A stretch of 64,000 nucleotides of DNA from Rhodococcus sp. SGAir0479 (lineage in GTDB: Bacteria; Actinomycetota; Actinomycetes; Mycobacteriales; Mycobacteriaceae), in NCBI RefSeq assembly GCF_005484805.1, contig NZ_CP039432.1, positions 3,968,001 to 4,032,000 of the forward strand, in the 5' to 3' direction. The notes beneath the pieces were generated by a model, which was given only the letters and a program-made list of their open reading frames with translations, was not told the origin of the DNA and made no database searches. The position numbers were made by a program, and so were the translations under genes. Shown here piece by piece: positions 46,796 through 54,421 of the stretch; positions within the stretch are counted from its first letter, which is position 1; the number at the start of each line of letters is the position of its first letter.

Positions 46796-48187
46796 GTGAG
46801 CAACCACCATCACCACCACGAGTCCCGCGACGTCATCATGCCCGCCTACACGGGCCGCATCGCCACGGATCCGGTGCCCGCCCTGCGGCTGCCCCGGGAC
46901 GACATGGATCCGCGGGCCGCGTACCGGTTCATCCACGACGAACTCATGCTCGACGGCAGTTCCCGGCTCAACCTCGCCACCTTCGTCACCACGTGGATGG
47001 ATCCCGAGGCCGGCACCCTGATGGCCGAGACGTTCGACAAGAACCTCATCGACAAGGACGAGTACCCGGCCACCTCGGCGATCGAACAGCGTTGCGTCAA
47101 CATGGTGGCGGCACTGTTCCACGCGCCCGGTCTGTCCGAGACCGACCCCGCGTCGGCGACCGGTGTCTCGACCATCGGGTCGAGTGAGGCCGTGATGCTC
47201 GGCGGGCTGGCGATGAAGTGGCGGTGGCGCCAGGCCCGTGAACGGGACGGACTCGACGCATCGCGCCCGAAACTGGTGATGGGCAGCAACGTCCAGGTGG
47301 TGTGGGAGAAGTTCTGCCGCTACTTCGACGTGGAACCGGTGTACCTGCCGATGGAGCGCGGCCGGTACGTGATCACCCCGGAGGAGGTGACGGCCGCGGT
47401 GGACGAGAACACGATCGGGGTGGTCGCGATCTTCGGCACCACGTACACCGGGGAACTCGAGCCCGTCGAGGAGATCGCCACTGCGCTCGACCGGCTGGCC
47501 GAGAGCGGCGGGCCGGACGTCCCGCTCCACGTGGACGCCGCCAGCGGCGGCTTCGTGGTTCCGTTCCTCGACCCGGACGTGTTGTGGGACTTCCGGATTC
47601 CGCGGGTGGTGTCGATCAACGTGAGCGGCCACAAGTTCGGCCTGACGTACCCGGGGATCGGGTTCGTGGTGTGGCGCGACAGCGAGCACCTGCCCGAGGA
47701 ACTGGTGTTCCGGGTGAACTACCTCGGCGGCGAGATGCCCACCTTCACGCTCAACTTCTCGCGCCCCGGCAACCAGATCGTGGGCCAGTACTACAACTTC
47801 CTGCGCCTCGGCCACTCCGGTTACCGCAACATCATGAAGGCGTTGCGCGGTACCGCGACGTGGTTGAGCGGCAAACTCGCCGAGCAGGGCGACTTCCACG
47901 TCATCAGCGACGGTTCCGCCATCCCGGTCCTGGCCTTCGAGCTCACCGGCGAGCAGGACTTCACCGTCTTCGACATCTCCCACGAACTCCGCGCCCGCGG
48001 CTGGCAGGTGCCCGCGTACACGATGCCCGACGACGCGTCCGACGTCGCGGTACTCCGGGTCGTGGTCCGGGAAGGCTTCAGCGCCGACCTGGCTCGCCTG
48101 CTGTTCGACGACATCGTCACCGTCTGCGACTACCTGCGCCAGGACGGCGTCGCCATCCACTCGAAGGCCCGCCACTTCGCGCACTGA
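46796..48187 (+). CDS. gadB: glutamate decarboxylase
   Basis: A 463-residue PLP enzyme. HVDAASGGFVVPF contains the PLP-pyridine Asp and INVSGHKFGLTYPG the Schiff-base Lys. LNLATFVTTWMDPEA and IDKDEYPATSAIEQRCV are GAD-specific. It converts glutamate to GABA, consuming a proton. GTG 46796 was chosen because GGAGG lies 5 nt upstream; an in-frame GTG at 46760 would add 12 residues without a ribosome site. The N-terminus has a native run of five His (NHHHHHESRD). No Glu/GABA antiporter gene is adjacent. Confidence 0.93.
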   Translation: MSNHHHHHESRDVIMPAYTGRIATDPVPALRLPRDDMDPRAAYRFIHDELMLDGSSRLNLATFVTTWMDPEAGTLMAETFDKNLIDKDEYPATSAIEQRCVNMVAALFHAPGLSETDPASATGVSTIGSSEAVMLGGLAMKWRWRQARERDGLDASRPKLVMGSNVQVVWEKFCRYFDVEPVYLPMERGRYVITPEEVTAAVDENTIGVVAIFGTTYTGELEPVEEIATALDRLAESGGPDVPLHVDAASGGFVVPFLDPDVLWDFRIPRVVSINVSGHKFGLTYPGIGFVVWRDSEHLPEELVFRVNYLGGEMPTFTLNFSRPGNQIVGQYYNFLRLGHSGYRNIMKALRGTATWLSGKLAEQGDFHVISDGSAIPVLAFELTGEQDFTVFDISHELRARGWQVPAYTMPDDASDVAVLRVVVREGFSADLARLLFDDIVTVCDYLRQDGVAIHSKARHFAH

Positions 48188-48259
48188 CGAGCGCCCCGCG
48201 CCGTTTCGCGGCTCGGCCCACCGGGTACGCGGCCGGTGGCCTACGTGAAGGAGCTCGCG

Positions 48260-49231
48260 ATGTCCCGACTGCCCGATCCACCCGATCCCGTATTGGAGCC
48301 GGCCGCAAAGGAATTGACCGAGGCGACCGCCCCGCACCCACGGATCTACGAGGTGCCGCCCGAGCAGGGTCGCAAGATCCTGGCGGACCTGCAGTCCGGC
48401 GCCGACGTACCGAAGCCACTGGTGGAGGAGCAGTGGGTGGACGTCGACGCGGGCCCCCGCGGGACGGTCCGAACCCGCATCCTGCGACCCGTCGAGGCGT
48501 CCGGCGATCTACCCGTCCTGATCTACATCCACGGCGCCGGTTGGGTCTTCGGCGACGAGCACACCCATGACCGACTGGTGCGCGAACTGTCCGTCGGGGC
48601 GGGGGTGGCCGTGGTGTTCCCGGTGTACGACCGCGCCCCGGAGGCGCAGTATCCGGTGCAGATCGAGCAGAACTACGCGGTCGCCCGGTGGGTGGCCGCG
48701 CAGGGCCGCGAGTACGGCCTCGACACCTCCCGCCTGGCGGTGTGCGGCGATTCGGTGGGCGGGAACATGGCCACGGTGCTGGCGCTCATGGCCGTCGAAC
48801 GCGGTGAGGTGCCCCTGCGCGCCCAGGTGCTGCTGTACCCGGTGACCGATGCCGACTTCGACACCGCGTCGTACCTCCAGTTCGCGGAGGGCTACTACCT
48901 CACCCGCGACGGCATGAAGTGGTTCTGGGACCAGTACATTCCCGATCCTGCGCAGCGGCAGGACGTGTACGCGTCGCCGCTTCAGGCGTCGGAGGAGCGA
49001 CTGGCGGCGCTGCCGACCACCCTGGTGATCACCGACGAGGCGGACGTCCTGCGCGACGAGGGGGAGGCGTACGCCGCGAAGCTGCGAGCGGCGGGCGTGG
49101 ACGTCACGGCCGTCCGGGTCGGCGGGATGGTGCACGACTTCCTGATGCTCGACAGCCTGCGGGACTGTCGGGCGACGGTGGTGGCCCGGACCCTGGCGAT
49201 CGAGGCGGTCCGGCGCGCACTCGTCGACTAG
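48260..49231 (+). CDS. alpha/beta hydrolase, HSL-type esterase
   Basis: A 323-residue esterase of the hormone-sensitive-lipase group. The oxyanion-hole motif is HGAGW (in place of HGGG), the nucleophile Ser is in GDSVGGN, and the Asp and His are in DEADVLRDEG and MVHDF. There is no signal peptide. ATG 48260 is supported by AAGGAG 6 nt before it. The substrate is probably a short acyl ester. Confidence 0.9.
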   Translation: MSRLPDPPDPVLEPAAKELTEATAPHPRIYEVPPEQGRKILADLQSGADVPKPLVEEQWVDVDAGPRGTVRTRILRPVEASGDLPVLIYIHGAGWVFGDEHTHDRLVRELSVGAGVAVVFPVYDRAPEAQYPVQIEQNYAVARWVAAQGREYGLDTSRLAVCGDSVGGNMATVLALMAVERGEVPLRAQVLLYPVTDADFDTASYLQFAEGYYLTRDGMKWFWDQYIPDPAQRQDVYASPLQASEERLAALPTTLVITDEADVLRDEGEAYAAKLRAAGVDVTAVRVGGMVHDFLMLDSLRDCRATVVARTLAIEAVRRALVD

Positions 49232-49248
49232 ACCGGTCGGAGGCGCGC

Positions 49249-49303
49249 GAACGGGAAACGGCGGCACGCGACCGACCCGCACGTGTGCCGTGAATTCCCG
49301 TTC
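49249..49303. terminator. imperfect hairpin between convergent esterase and yqgE genes
   Basis: GAACGGGAA with CGGC/GGCAC elements pairs with GTGCCGTGAATTCCCGTTC over 49249-49303. It lies between stops at 49231 and 49322 and can end transcription from both sides. Confidence 0.55.
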
Positions 49304-49321
49304 AGGCATGCGGGGGAGCGG

Positions 49322-49927
49322 TCAGTTGAGGTCGATGTCGACGGGGTGCGTCGACAGGAGCGCGATGGGCATGGGCTGGCGACGCAGCACCTGCGCCCAC
49401 AGGTCCGCGCGCGGTGGGCTGACGACGTCGGAGGCCAACGCCGACACCACGATCCAGTCGTACTGATCGATCTCGGAGTCCAGCTGCCCCAGGCTCCATC
49501 CGGCGTACCCGGCGAAGACACGCAGCCCCTCGATCACCGGCGCGACGGTGTCGGGGTCGGCGTCGAGGTCGACCAGCGCCACCCGGCCGTCGATGCGGCG
49601 CAGCCCCCGGATCCCCGAGATGTCCGCGCCGACCCGCAGCGTCGCCAGACACAGGGCGGCGTCCCGCGTCACCGGGCCCCCGGCGTAGACGGCCTTGGGG
49701 TCCGCGGCCAGGTGCGCCCACTGCGGCAGGATCTCCTGCACCGACGTCTCGCTGCGGCGGTTGATCACGACACCGAGGCTGCCGGCGTCGTTGTGCTCGA
49801 TCATGTAGACGACCGTGCGGCGGAACGTCGCCTCGAACAGGTCGGGCGTCGACACCAGCAGGCTGCCCGGCCGCACCCCCGGCTGCGCCGACGCAGTGCG
49901 ATCCTCAGGTTCGTCCGAGTGCGCCAC
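49322..49927 (-). CDS. YqgE/AlgH family protein
   Basis: A 201-residue cytosolic protein. PGSLLVSTPDLFEATFRRTVVYMIEHNDAGSLGVVINR is the YqgE/AlgH N-terminal signature, and the GGPV motif follows. The fold is known but the biochemical role is not. GTG 49927. It is the ortholog of the protein encoded beside leuS-region genes in mycobacteria (Rv0038-like), by recollection. Confidence 0.92.
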   Translation of the reverse strand: MAHSDEPEDRTASAQPGVRPGSLLVSTPDLFEATFRRTVVYMIEHNDAGSLGVVINRRSETSVQEILPQWAHLAADPKAVYAGGPVTRDAALCLATLRVGADISGIRGLRRIDGRVALVDLDADPDTVAPVIEGLRVFAGYAGWSLGQLDSEIDQYDWIVVSALASDVVSPPRADLWAQVLRRQPMPIALLSTHPVDIDLN

Positions 49928-49990
49928 TCGGCCATCATCTCATCGACGAGGCCGATTCGGGAGGCACTGAATCGGTCGATCGTGTCGCGT

Positions 49991-50251
49991 CTACGCGGCG
50001 GGGTTGTCGCGGTCGGCGGAGGGCACCGGGCACGCGACGGCGCGCGGGACCCCGAGCTTCTGCAGGAACAGGCTCATGGGGCACCAGCCGACGACCCCGT
50101 ACAGGACGAGATTCGCCGAGGCGAACGCCGTCAGGCCGCGCCACCTCGGGGAGTGCTCACGCCCGAGCAGCAGGCTCGCGCCCACCACCGAGCCGCCGAG
50201 AAGCGGCACGATCCGTTCGATGGACCAGCCGGAATGCTTCGGAAGTGCCAT
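49991..50251 (-). CDS. DUF2892 (YgaP-like) two-helix membrane protein
   Basis: An 86-residue protein. IERIVPLLGGSVVGASLLLG and FASANLVLYGVVGWCPMSLFLQKLG are two membrane segments with the DUF2892 motif GWCP. In other bacteria this unit is fused to rhodanese (YgaP). Here it lies 27 nt downstream of a separate rhodanese gene, which points to a shared role in sulfane-sulfur handling. Confidence 0.88.
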   Translation of the reverse strand: MALPKHSGWSIERIVPLLGGSVVGASLLLGREHSPRWRGLTAFASANLVLYGVVGWCPMSLFLQKLGVPRAVACPVPSADRDNPAA

Positions 50252-50278
50252 GTCGGGTCACCTTTCGAATGTGCGGTG

Positions 50279-50614
50279 TCAGGCGGTGACGTCCAGGCCG
50301 GCACGCCGCCACGCGTCCATCCCGCCGCGCACCGAGTACGCCTCGGCACCCGCGCGGGCGAGCACGCGGGCCGCCGTGGCCGACCGGCCGCCCGATCGGC
50401 AGATCGCGACGACGGGTCGGTCGCCGACGGCGTCGCGGCCACCTTCGATCACCTCGTGCAGCGGCAGATGGGTCGCCTCGGGCGCGTGCCCGGACTCCCA
50501 TTCGGCACCGGACCGCACGTCCAGCAGGACCGCGCCCCGCTCGACCAGTGCCCGTGCCTCGTGGACGTCGACGACGCCGTACGACTTGCGGAACAGCTTC
50601 GACAGTAGAGCCAC
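50279..50614 (-). CDS. rhodanese-domain sulfurtransferase
   Basis: A 111-residue single rhodanese domain with LLDVRSGAEWESGHAPEATHLPL and the active-site loop CRSGGRS (Cys 72). It carries persulfide sulfur between thiols. GTG 50614 was chosen; the longer open frame has no coding character upstream and runs through the operator. A CsoR/CstR-type operator lies 49-66 bp before it, so it is probably induced by reactive sulfur (or copper). Confidence 0.9.
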   Translation of the reverse strand: MALLSKLFRKSYGVVDVHEARALVERGAVLLDVRSGAEWESGHAPEATHLPLHEVIEGGRDAVGDRPVVAICRSGGRSATAARVLARAGAEAYSVRGGMDAWRRAGLDVTA

Positions 50615-50662
50615 TCTGCTCGCTTTCTCCAGACCCCCGGAGGGGTCGTTCGATTCACACTT

Positions 50663-50680
50663 TATACCCGTGGGGGTATA
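50663..50680. promoter_or_regulatory. CsoR/CstR-type operator
   Basis: TATACCC-GTGG-GGGTATA is a perfect 7-bp inverted repeat with a 4-nt GC spacer, the classical site shape of CsoR-family repressors, upstream of the rhodanese/DUF2892 pair. With a rhodanese target, the persulfide-sensing CstR branch is more likely than copper-sensing CsoR. The regulator gene is not adjacent. Confidence 0.8.
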
Positions 50681-50714
50681 GCGGGCGACGTGTCGTCGAC
50701 CACCTCGGGGCACC

Positions 50715-51407
50715 TCACGCGAGTCCGAGAATCTGATCGAGAACCACCAGGTGATGCTCGAAGAGCGCCGCCGGATCGGCGAAGGTGTCGGCGCCATACT
50801 GCCCGAAGACCTCGAAGTTGACCGCACCGAACAGTGCCGCCCAGGCCGTCACGCCGCGGGCGAGCAGCTCGTCGGGGATCGTGAGCGCCATCTCGCTGCG
50901 GATGCGCCGCAGATCGCCCGCCAGTCCCGGGTCGAGCGGCGTGGCCGGCAGCGCGATCGCACCGGCCCGGTGCGCGTCCTCGATGACGGCGATCAGCCCG
51001 ACGACGACGCGCGTACCCGGGCCGGTCGTGCGATCGGCCGGGGCGTGGTAGCCCGGCACCGGACTGCCGAACAGCAGCGCGTACCGGGCCGGCTCCCGCA
51101 ACGCCCAGGCCCGGACCGCCCGGGCGAGCGCGTGCAACCGCCCGCGATGGTCGTCCGCCGGCACGGCCGCGACAGCGGTGTCCACCTCCGTGCCCAGCTC
51201 GGAATAGGCGTCGACGACCAGCAGTGTCAGCAACTCGTCGCGGCTCGCGACGTAGCGGTACACCGCCGACGACACCACCCCGAGGTCCCGGGCGACGGCC
51301 CGCAGCGACAGCGCCGCCGCGCCTTCCGTCGCGAGGTGCTCGCGCCCGATGCGGGTGATCTCGGCGAGCGTCTGCTCGCGGGCGCGTTCGCGCGGCGTGG
51401 TCGTCAT
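50715..51407 (-). CDS. TetR family transcriptional regulator (TetR_C_13-like)
   Basis: A 230-residue regulator. The HTH LSLRAVARDLGVVSSAVYRYVASRDELL begins near residue 30. The C-terminal helical domain has WALREPARYALLFGSPVPGY and FGAVNFEVFGQY, a common actinobacterial subtype. ATG 51407; the open frame extends upstream through operator sequence. It is divergent from an epimerase-like gene with repeated GAGAGCA half-sites between them. Confidence 0.9.
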   Translation of the reverse strand: MTTTPRERAREQTLAEITRIGREHLATEGAAALSLRAVARDLGVVSSAVYRYVASRDELLTLLVVDAYSELGTEVDTAVAAVPADDHRGRLHALARAVRAWALREPARYALLFGSPVPGYHAPADRTTGPGTRVVVGLIAVIEDAHRAGAIALPATPLDPGLAGDLRRIRSEMALTIPDELLARGVTAWAALFGAVNFEVFGQYGADTFADPAALFEHHLVVLDQILGLA

Positions 51408-51429
51408 GTCCCCACCCTGCCCGAGCCTA

Positions 51430-51512
51430 GAGAGCACTGTCAACAAAAGAGAGCACTGCTCTTGACAAGGCTGGCGAGAGAGCGCAGTCTCAGAAACGAG
51501 AGCAGTGCTCTC
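51430..51512. promoter_or_regulatory. TetR operator cluster with repeated GAGAGCA half-sites
   Basis: AGAGCA-C-TGCTCT at 51450-51462 and GAGAGCA-G-TGCTCTC at 51498-51512 are perfect palindromes. A further half-site AGAGCACTG starts at 51431. All lie between the divergent TetR (51407) and epimerase (51548) genes, so the regulator can control both promoters. Confidence 0.82.
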
Positions 51513-51547
51513 GACAACCGAAAACTTTTCGAGGAAGTGAGCACGCC

Positions 51548-52495
51548 ATGTCGAACCTGCAGGTAGTGACCGGAGCCGGCCCCGTGGGCTGGACCGTCGC
51601 CGAGCAACTCGCCGAGGCCGGCCACGACGTCCGGGTGCTGACGCGCTCGGGCAGCGGTCCGGATCATCCGCGGATCGAACGTCGGAAGTTGGACGTCTCC
51701 GACGCCGCCGCCCTGGGACCCGCACTCGAGGGGGCGTCCGCGGTGTTCCACTGCATCCACGGCTCCGCATACGACGTCCGCGCGTGGGAGAGGGAACTGC
51801 CCGCCGCCGAGCAGACCGTCATGGACGCGGCGCACCGGGTCGGTGCCGTCGTGGTGTTCCCCGAGAGCCTCTATTCGTACGGGCGTCCCGACGGGGTGAT
51901 GACCGAGGACGGTCCCCGTGACGCGACGAGCGGCAAGCTCGGAGTCCGCACCCGGCTGCTCGCGGCCCGGGCCGCGCACCCGACCTCGACCGTCAGCGTC
52001 GTCGCGTCCGACTTCTTCGGTCCGCGTGTCCGGACCGCGCACGCGGGGGAGCGGGTGGTCCCGTCGGTGTTGAACGGGAAGACCATCCGGGTGCTGGGAC
52101 GGGCCGACGTGGAGCACTCGTTCACGTACGTGCCCGATCTGGCGGCGGCGATGATCACCGCGGCGCACGACCCGGCGCTGTGGAACTCGGTGCTCCACGC
52201 GCCCACCGCGCCTGCGGTGACGCAGCGGCAGATGGTCGAGGCGTACGCGCACGCGGCGCAGGTGCGGCCGCCGAAGGTGGGGACACTGCCGGGTGGTCTG
52301 CTCCGCGCGCTCGGCACCGTCCACCGCCCCACCCGGGAACTGGCCGAGATGCTCTACCAGTTCGAGGCCCCGTACGTCATGGACAGCCGTCGCAGCGAGC
52401 GGCGGCTGCACCTCGCGCCGACCCCGCTGGCGCAGGCCGCCACCGAGACCGTGCGGTGGTGGCGGACCGAGCTGGCGGCGACAGCCGGCCGATAG
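51548..52495 (+). CDS. NAD-dependent epimerase/dehydratase family protein
   Basis: A 315-residue Rossmann protein. The N-terminal QVVTGAGPVGWTVAEQLAEAG is an atypical GxxGxxG dinucleotide site, then FHCIHGSAYDVRAWERELP. The YxxxK pair is not clearly placed (ESLYSYGRPD has no Lys four residues after Tyr), so it may be an extended atypical SDR. GGAAGTGAG precedes ATG 51548. Probably repressed by the divergent TetR protein. Substrate unknown. Confidence 0.85.
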   Translation: MSNLQVVTGAGPVGWTVAEQLAEAGHDVRVLTRSGSGPDHPRIERRKLDVSDAAALGPALEGASAVFHCIHGSAYDVRAWERELPAAEQTVMDAAHRVGAVVVFPESLYSYGRPDGVMTEDGPRDATSGKLGVRTRLLAARAAHPTSTVSVVASDFFGPRVRTAHAGERVVPSVLNGKTIRVLGRADVEHSFTYVPDLAAAMITAAHDPALWNSVLHAPTAPAVTQRQMVEAYAHAAQVRPPKVGTLPGGLLRALGTVHRPTRELAEMLYQFEAPYVMDSRRSERRLHLAPTPLAQAATETVRWWRTELAATAGR

Positions 52496-52504
52496 GGTCG
52501 GCGT

Positions 52505-53827
52505 GTGCGCAGATGGAGTTCGGTTCGGGAGTCGTGGGCCACCGCCGCCACCACACTGCGCCACTCGCCCGGCCTCGCCCGACTGACGGCGGTCCGCTTC
52601 GCCAGCCAGTTCGGCGACGGGCTGTTCCAGGCCGCACTGGGCGGCGCGATCCTGTTCAACCCGGAACGCCGGACCGAACCACTCGCGATCGCGGCCGGCT
52701 TCGCGGTGCTGCTGCTGCCGTACTCGGTGCTCGGCCCCTTCGCGGGCGCCCTGCTCGACCGCTGGGACCGCCGCGCGGTGCTGCTGTGGGCAAACCTGCT
52801 GCGCGGCAGTCTGATCCTGGTGATCGCGGTCCTGCTCCTCAGCGGGGCGGGGGAGACACCGCTGCTGATCCTGGCGCTCGCCACGATCGGCGTGAGCCGC
52901 TTCGTGCTGGCCGGCGTCTCCGCGTCCCTGCCACACGTGGTGCGGCAGAGTTGGCTGGTGCCGACCAATTCCGTGCTCGCGACCGCAGCGTCGGTGTTCT
53001 CGGCACTGGGAGCGGGCACGGCCGTCGCGATCATCGGCGCGGTGGGCGAGGGCGATCTCGGCTCCGGGGTCGCGGTGGCGGCGGGCGCCGTGGGGTCGGT
53101 GGTCGCGGCGTGGGCGGTGAGCGGGTTCGCGCTGCACGCCCTCGGACCGGCCGAGCCGGACGGACCGGCCGAGCCGGACGTCGGCGGCCCCGGCACGCCC
53201 GGCACCGTGGCGGCGGTGCTGGCGGGGCTGCGCACCGGCGCGACGGCGGTGTGGGCGGCGCCGGGAGTGACGACGGCGATGCTGGGCATCGGGGCGCACC
53301 GCGTCGTGTTCGGCATCAACACCCTGCTGATGGTGCTGATCCTGCGCGATCCGGCGTCCGGGTCCGCGCTGCCCGGCGGGCTCGCCGGGTTCGGTGTCGC
53401 GGTGGGCGCCACCGCCGCCGGGATGCTGGTGGCCGCGCTCGCGACGCCGTGGCTGATCCCCCGCCTGGACCGCCCCCGCACGGTCACCGTCGCGCTCGGG
53501 TTCGCGACCGTCGTGCAGGCCACGCTCATCGCGTCGTTGTCGCAGCCCCTGCTGCTGGTGGGTGCGTTCCTGCTCGGTTTCGCCGGCCAGACCGTCAAGC
53601 TCACCGGCGACGCGGCGATGCAGATCGAGATCGACGACGACCGTCGCGGCCAGGTGTTCGCGTTGCAGGACACCGTCTTCAACATCGCGTTCTGTGCCTC
53701 CCTCGCGGCCGCGGCCACCGTGGTCGCCCCGGACGGGCACTCGCTGGGGCTGGTCCTCGCCGGGGCCGGCGTGTACGCGCTGGGACTGACGGCGATCGCG
53801 CTCAACTCGCGGCGTACGACGCGCTGA
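52505..53827 (+). CDS. MFS transporter (12-TM)
   Basis: A 440-residue membrane protein with about twelve helices. LLDRWDRRAVLLWANLLRG is the loop 2-3 motif seen in MFS_3-type exporters. GTG 52505 lies 9 nt after the epimerase gene, suggesting an operon under TetR control. A short repeat GPAEPD-GPAEPD lies in the central cytoplasmic loop. Substrate unknown; a drug or metabolite exporter is likely. Confidence 0.87.
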   Translation: MRRWSSVRESWATAATTLRHSPGLARLTAVRFASQFGDGLFQAALGGAILFNPERRTEPLAIAAGFAVLLLPYSVLGPFAGALLDRWDRRAVLLWANLLRGSLILVIAVLLLSGAGETPLLILALATIGVSRFVLAGVSASLPHVVRQSWLVPTNSVLATAASVFSALGAGTAVAIIGAVGEGDLGSGVAVAAGAVGSVVAAWAVSGFALHALGPAEPDGPAEPDVGGPGTPGTVAAVLAGLRTGATAVWAAPGVTTAMLGIGAHRVVFGINTLLMVLILRDPASGSALPGGLAGFGVAVGATAAGMLVAALATPWLIPRLDRPRTVTVALGFATVVQATLIASLSQPLLLVGAFLLGFAGQTVKLTGDAAMQIEIDDDRRGQVFALQDTVFNIAFCASLAAAATVVAPDGHSLGLVLAGAGVYALGLTAIALNSRRTTR

Positions 53828-53830
53828 CCG

Positions 53831-54421
53831 TCACGGGATGTCGCGGCGCACCGAGTCGAGGCGGCCGTCGCCGTCGCTGTCGGTGAGACGCACCGACAGC
53901 CGGTCCGGTTCGTCCTCCGCGACCAGGACCGTGTCGTAGCGGCCGTCGTCGCGGGTGGAGACCAGCACGACGTCCGGCGTCCCGTCGTGGTCGAAGTCCG
54001 CGACCGCGTCGTCGGTCGCGCCGTCGCCGTCGTGGTCCACCGTGCGCCAGCCGGTCGGCGCAGGCCCCGGGCCGGGTTCGGATGCGGGGCCGGGTTCGGG
54101 GGCCGGTCCGGGACGGGGGGCCGGCCCGGCCGCCGACACCTCGTGCCCCCAGACCCCGGTGTGCGTGGGGTCGGCGAAGTACCGGGCGTAGCGGGAGCCG
54201 ACGTCGAGCACCGCCCGGTCGACGGTCCCGTCACCGTCGAAGTCCCACATCGCGTCGTCCACGGCTGCGTCGCCGTCGAAGTCCAACCGCACCGCGTCGA
54301 GCAGGCCGGCCCCGCCCAGGTCGAGATCTGCCGCCGAGGTCCACGTGCTCGGGTCGCCGTCCCCGGTGCCGAACCAGTACTCGAGTGCTCCCATATCCGG
54401 GTGGATGCACGGCGGCGTCAC
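53831..54421 (-). CDS. DxDGD-repeat protein of type VII-like cassette (DUF6802-like)
   Basis: A 196-residue acidic protein without a signal peptide. It contains five or so Asp-rich loops of calcium-binding type: DFDGDAAVDD, DFDGDGTVDR, DHDGDGATDD, DFDHDGTPDV and DSDGDGRLD. A Pro/Gly/Glu linker (residues about 100-125, PGPAPEPGPASEPGPGPAP) divides it in two. GTG 54421 gives a GTGA overlap with the hydrolase gene; ATG 54394 is an alternative. It resembles actinobacterial proteins labelled DUF6802. As the third gene of the cassette it may be a secreted partner or a stabiliser of the hydrolase. Function unknown. Confidence 0.78.
   Translation of the reverse strand: MTPPCIHPDMGALEYWFGTGDGDPSTWTSAADLDLGGAGLLDAVRLDFDGDAAVDDAMWDFDGDGTVDRAVLDVGSRYARYFADPTHTGVWGHEVSAAGPAPRPGPAPEPGPASEPGPGPAPTGWRTVDHDGDGATDDAVADFDHDGTPDVVLVSTRDDGRYDTVLVAEDEPDRLSVRLTDSDGDGRLDSVRRDIP

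Noticed and set aside
46802-46825. Five-His run as a cloning tag artefact
   Set aside because: It lies in natural context after a normal ribosome site and within an otherwise native GadB N-terminus; no vector sequence surrounds it.
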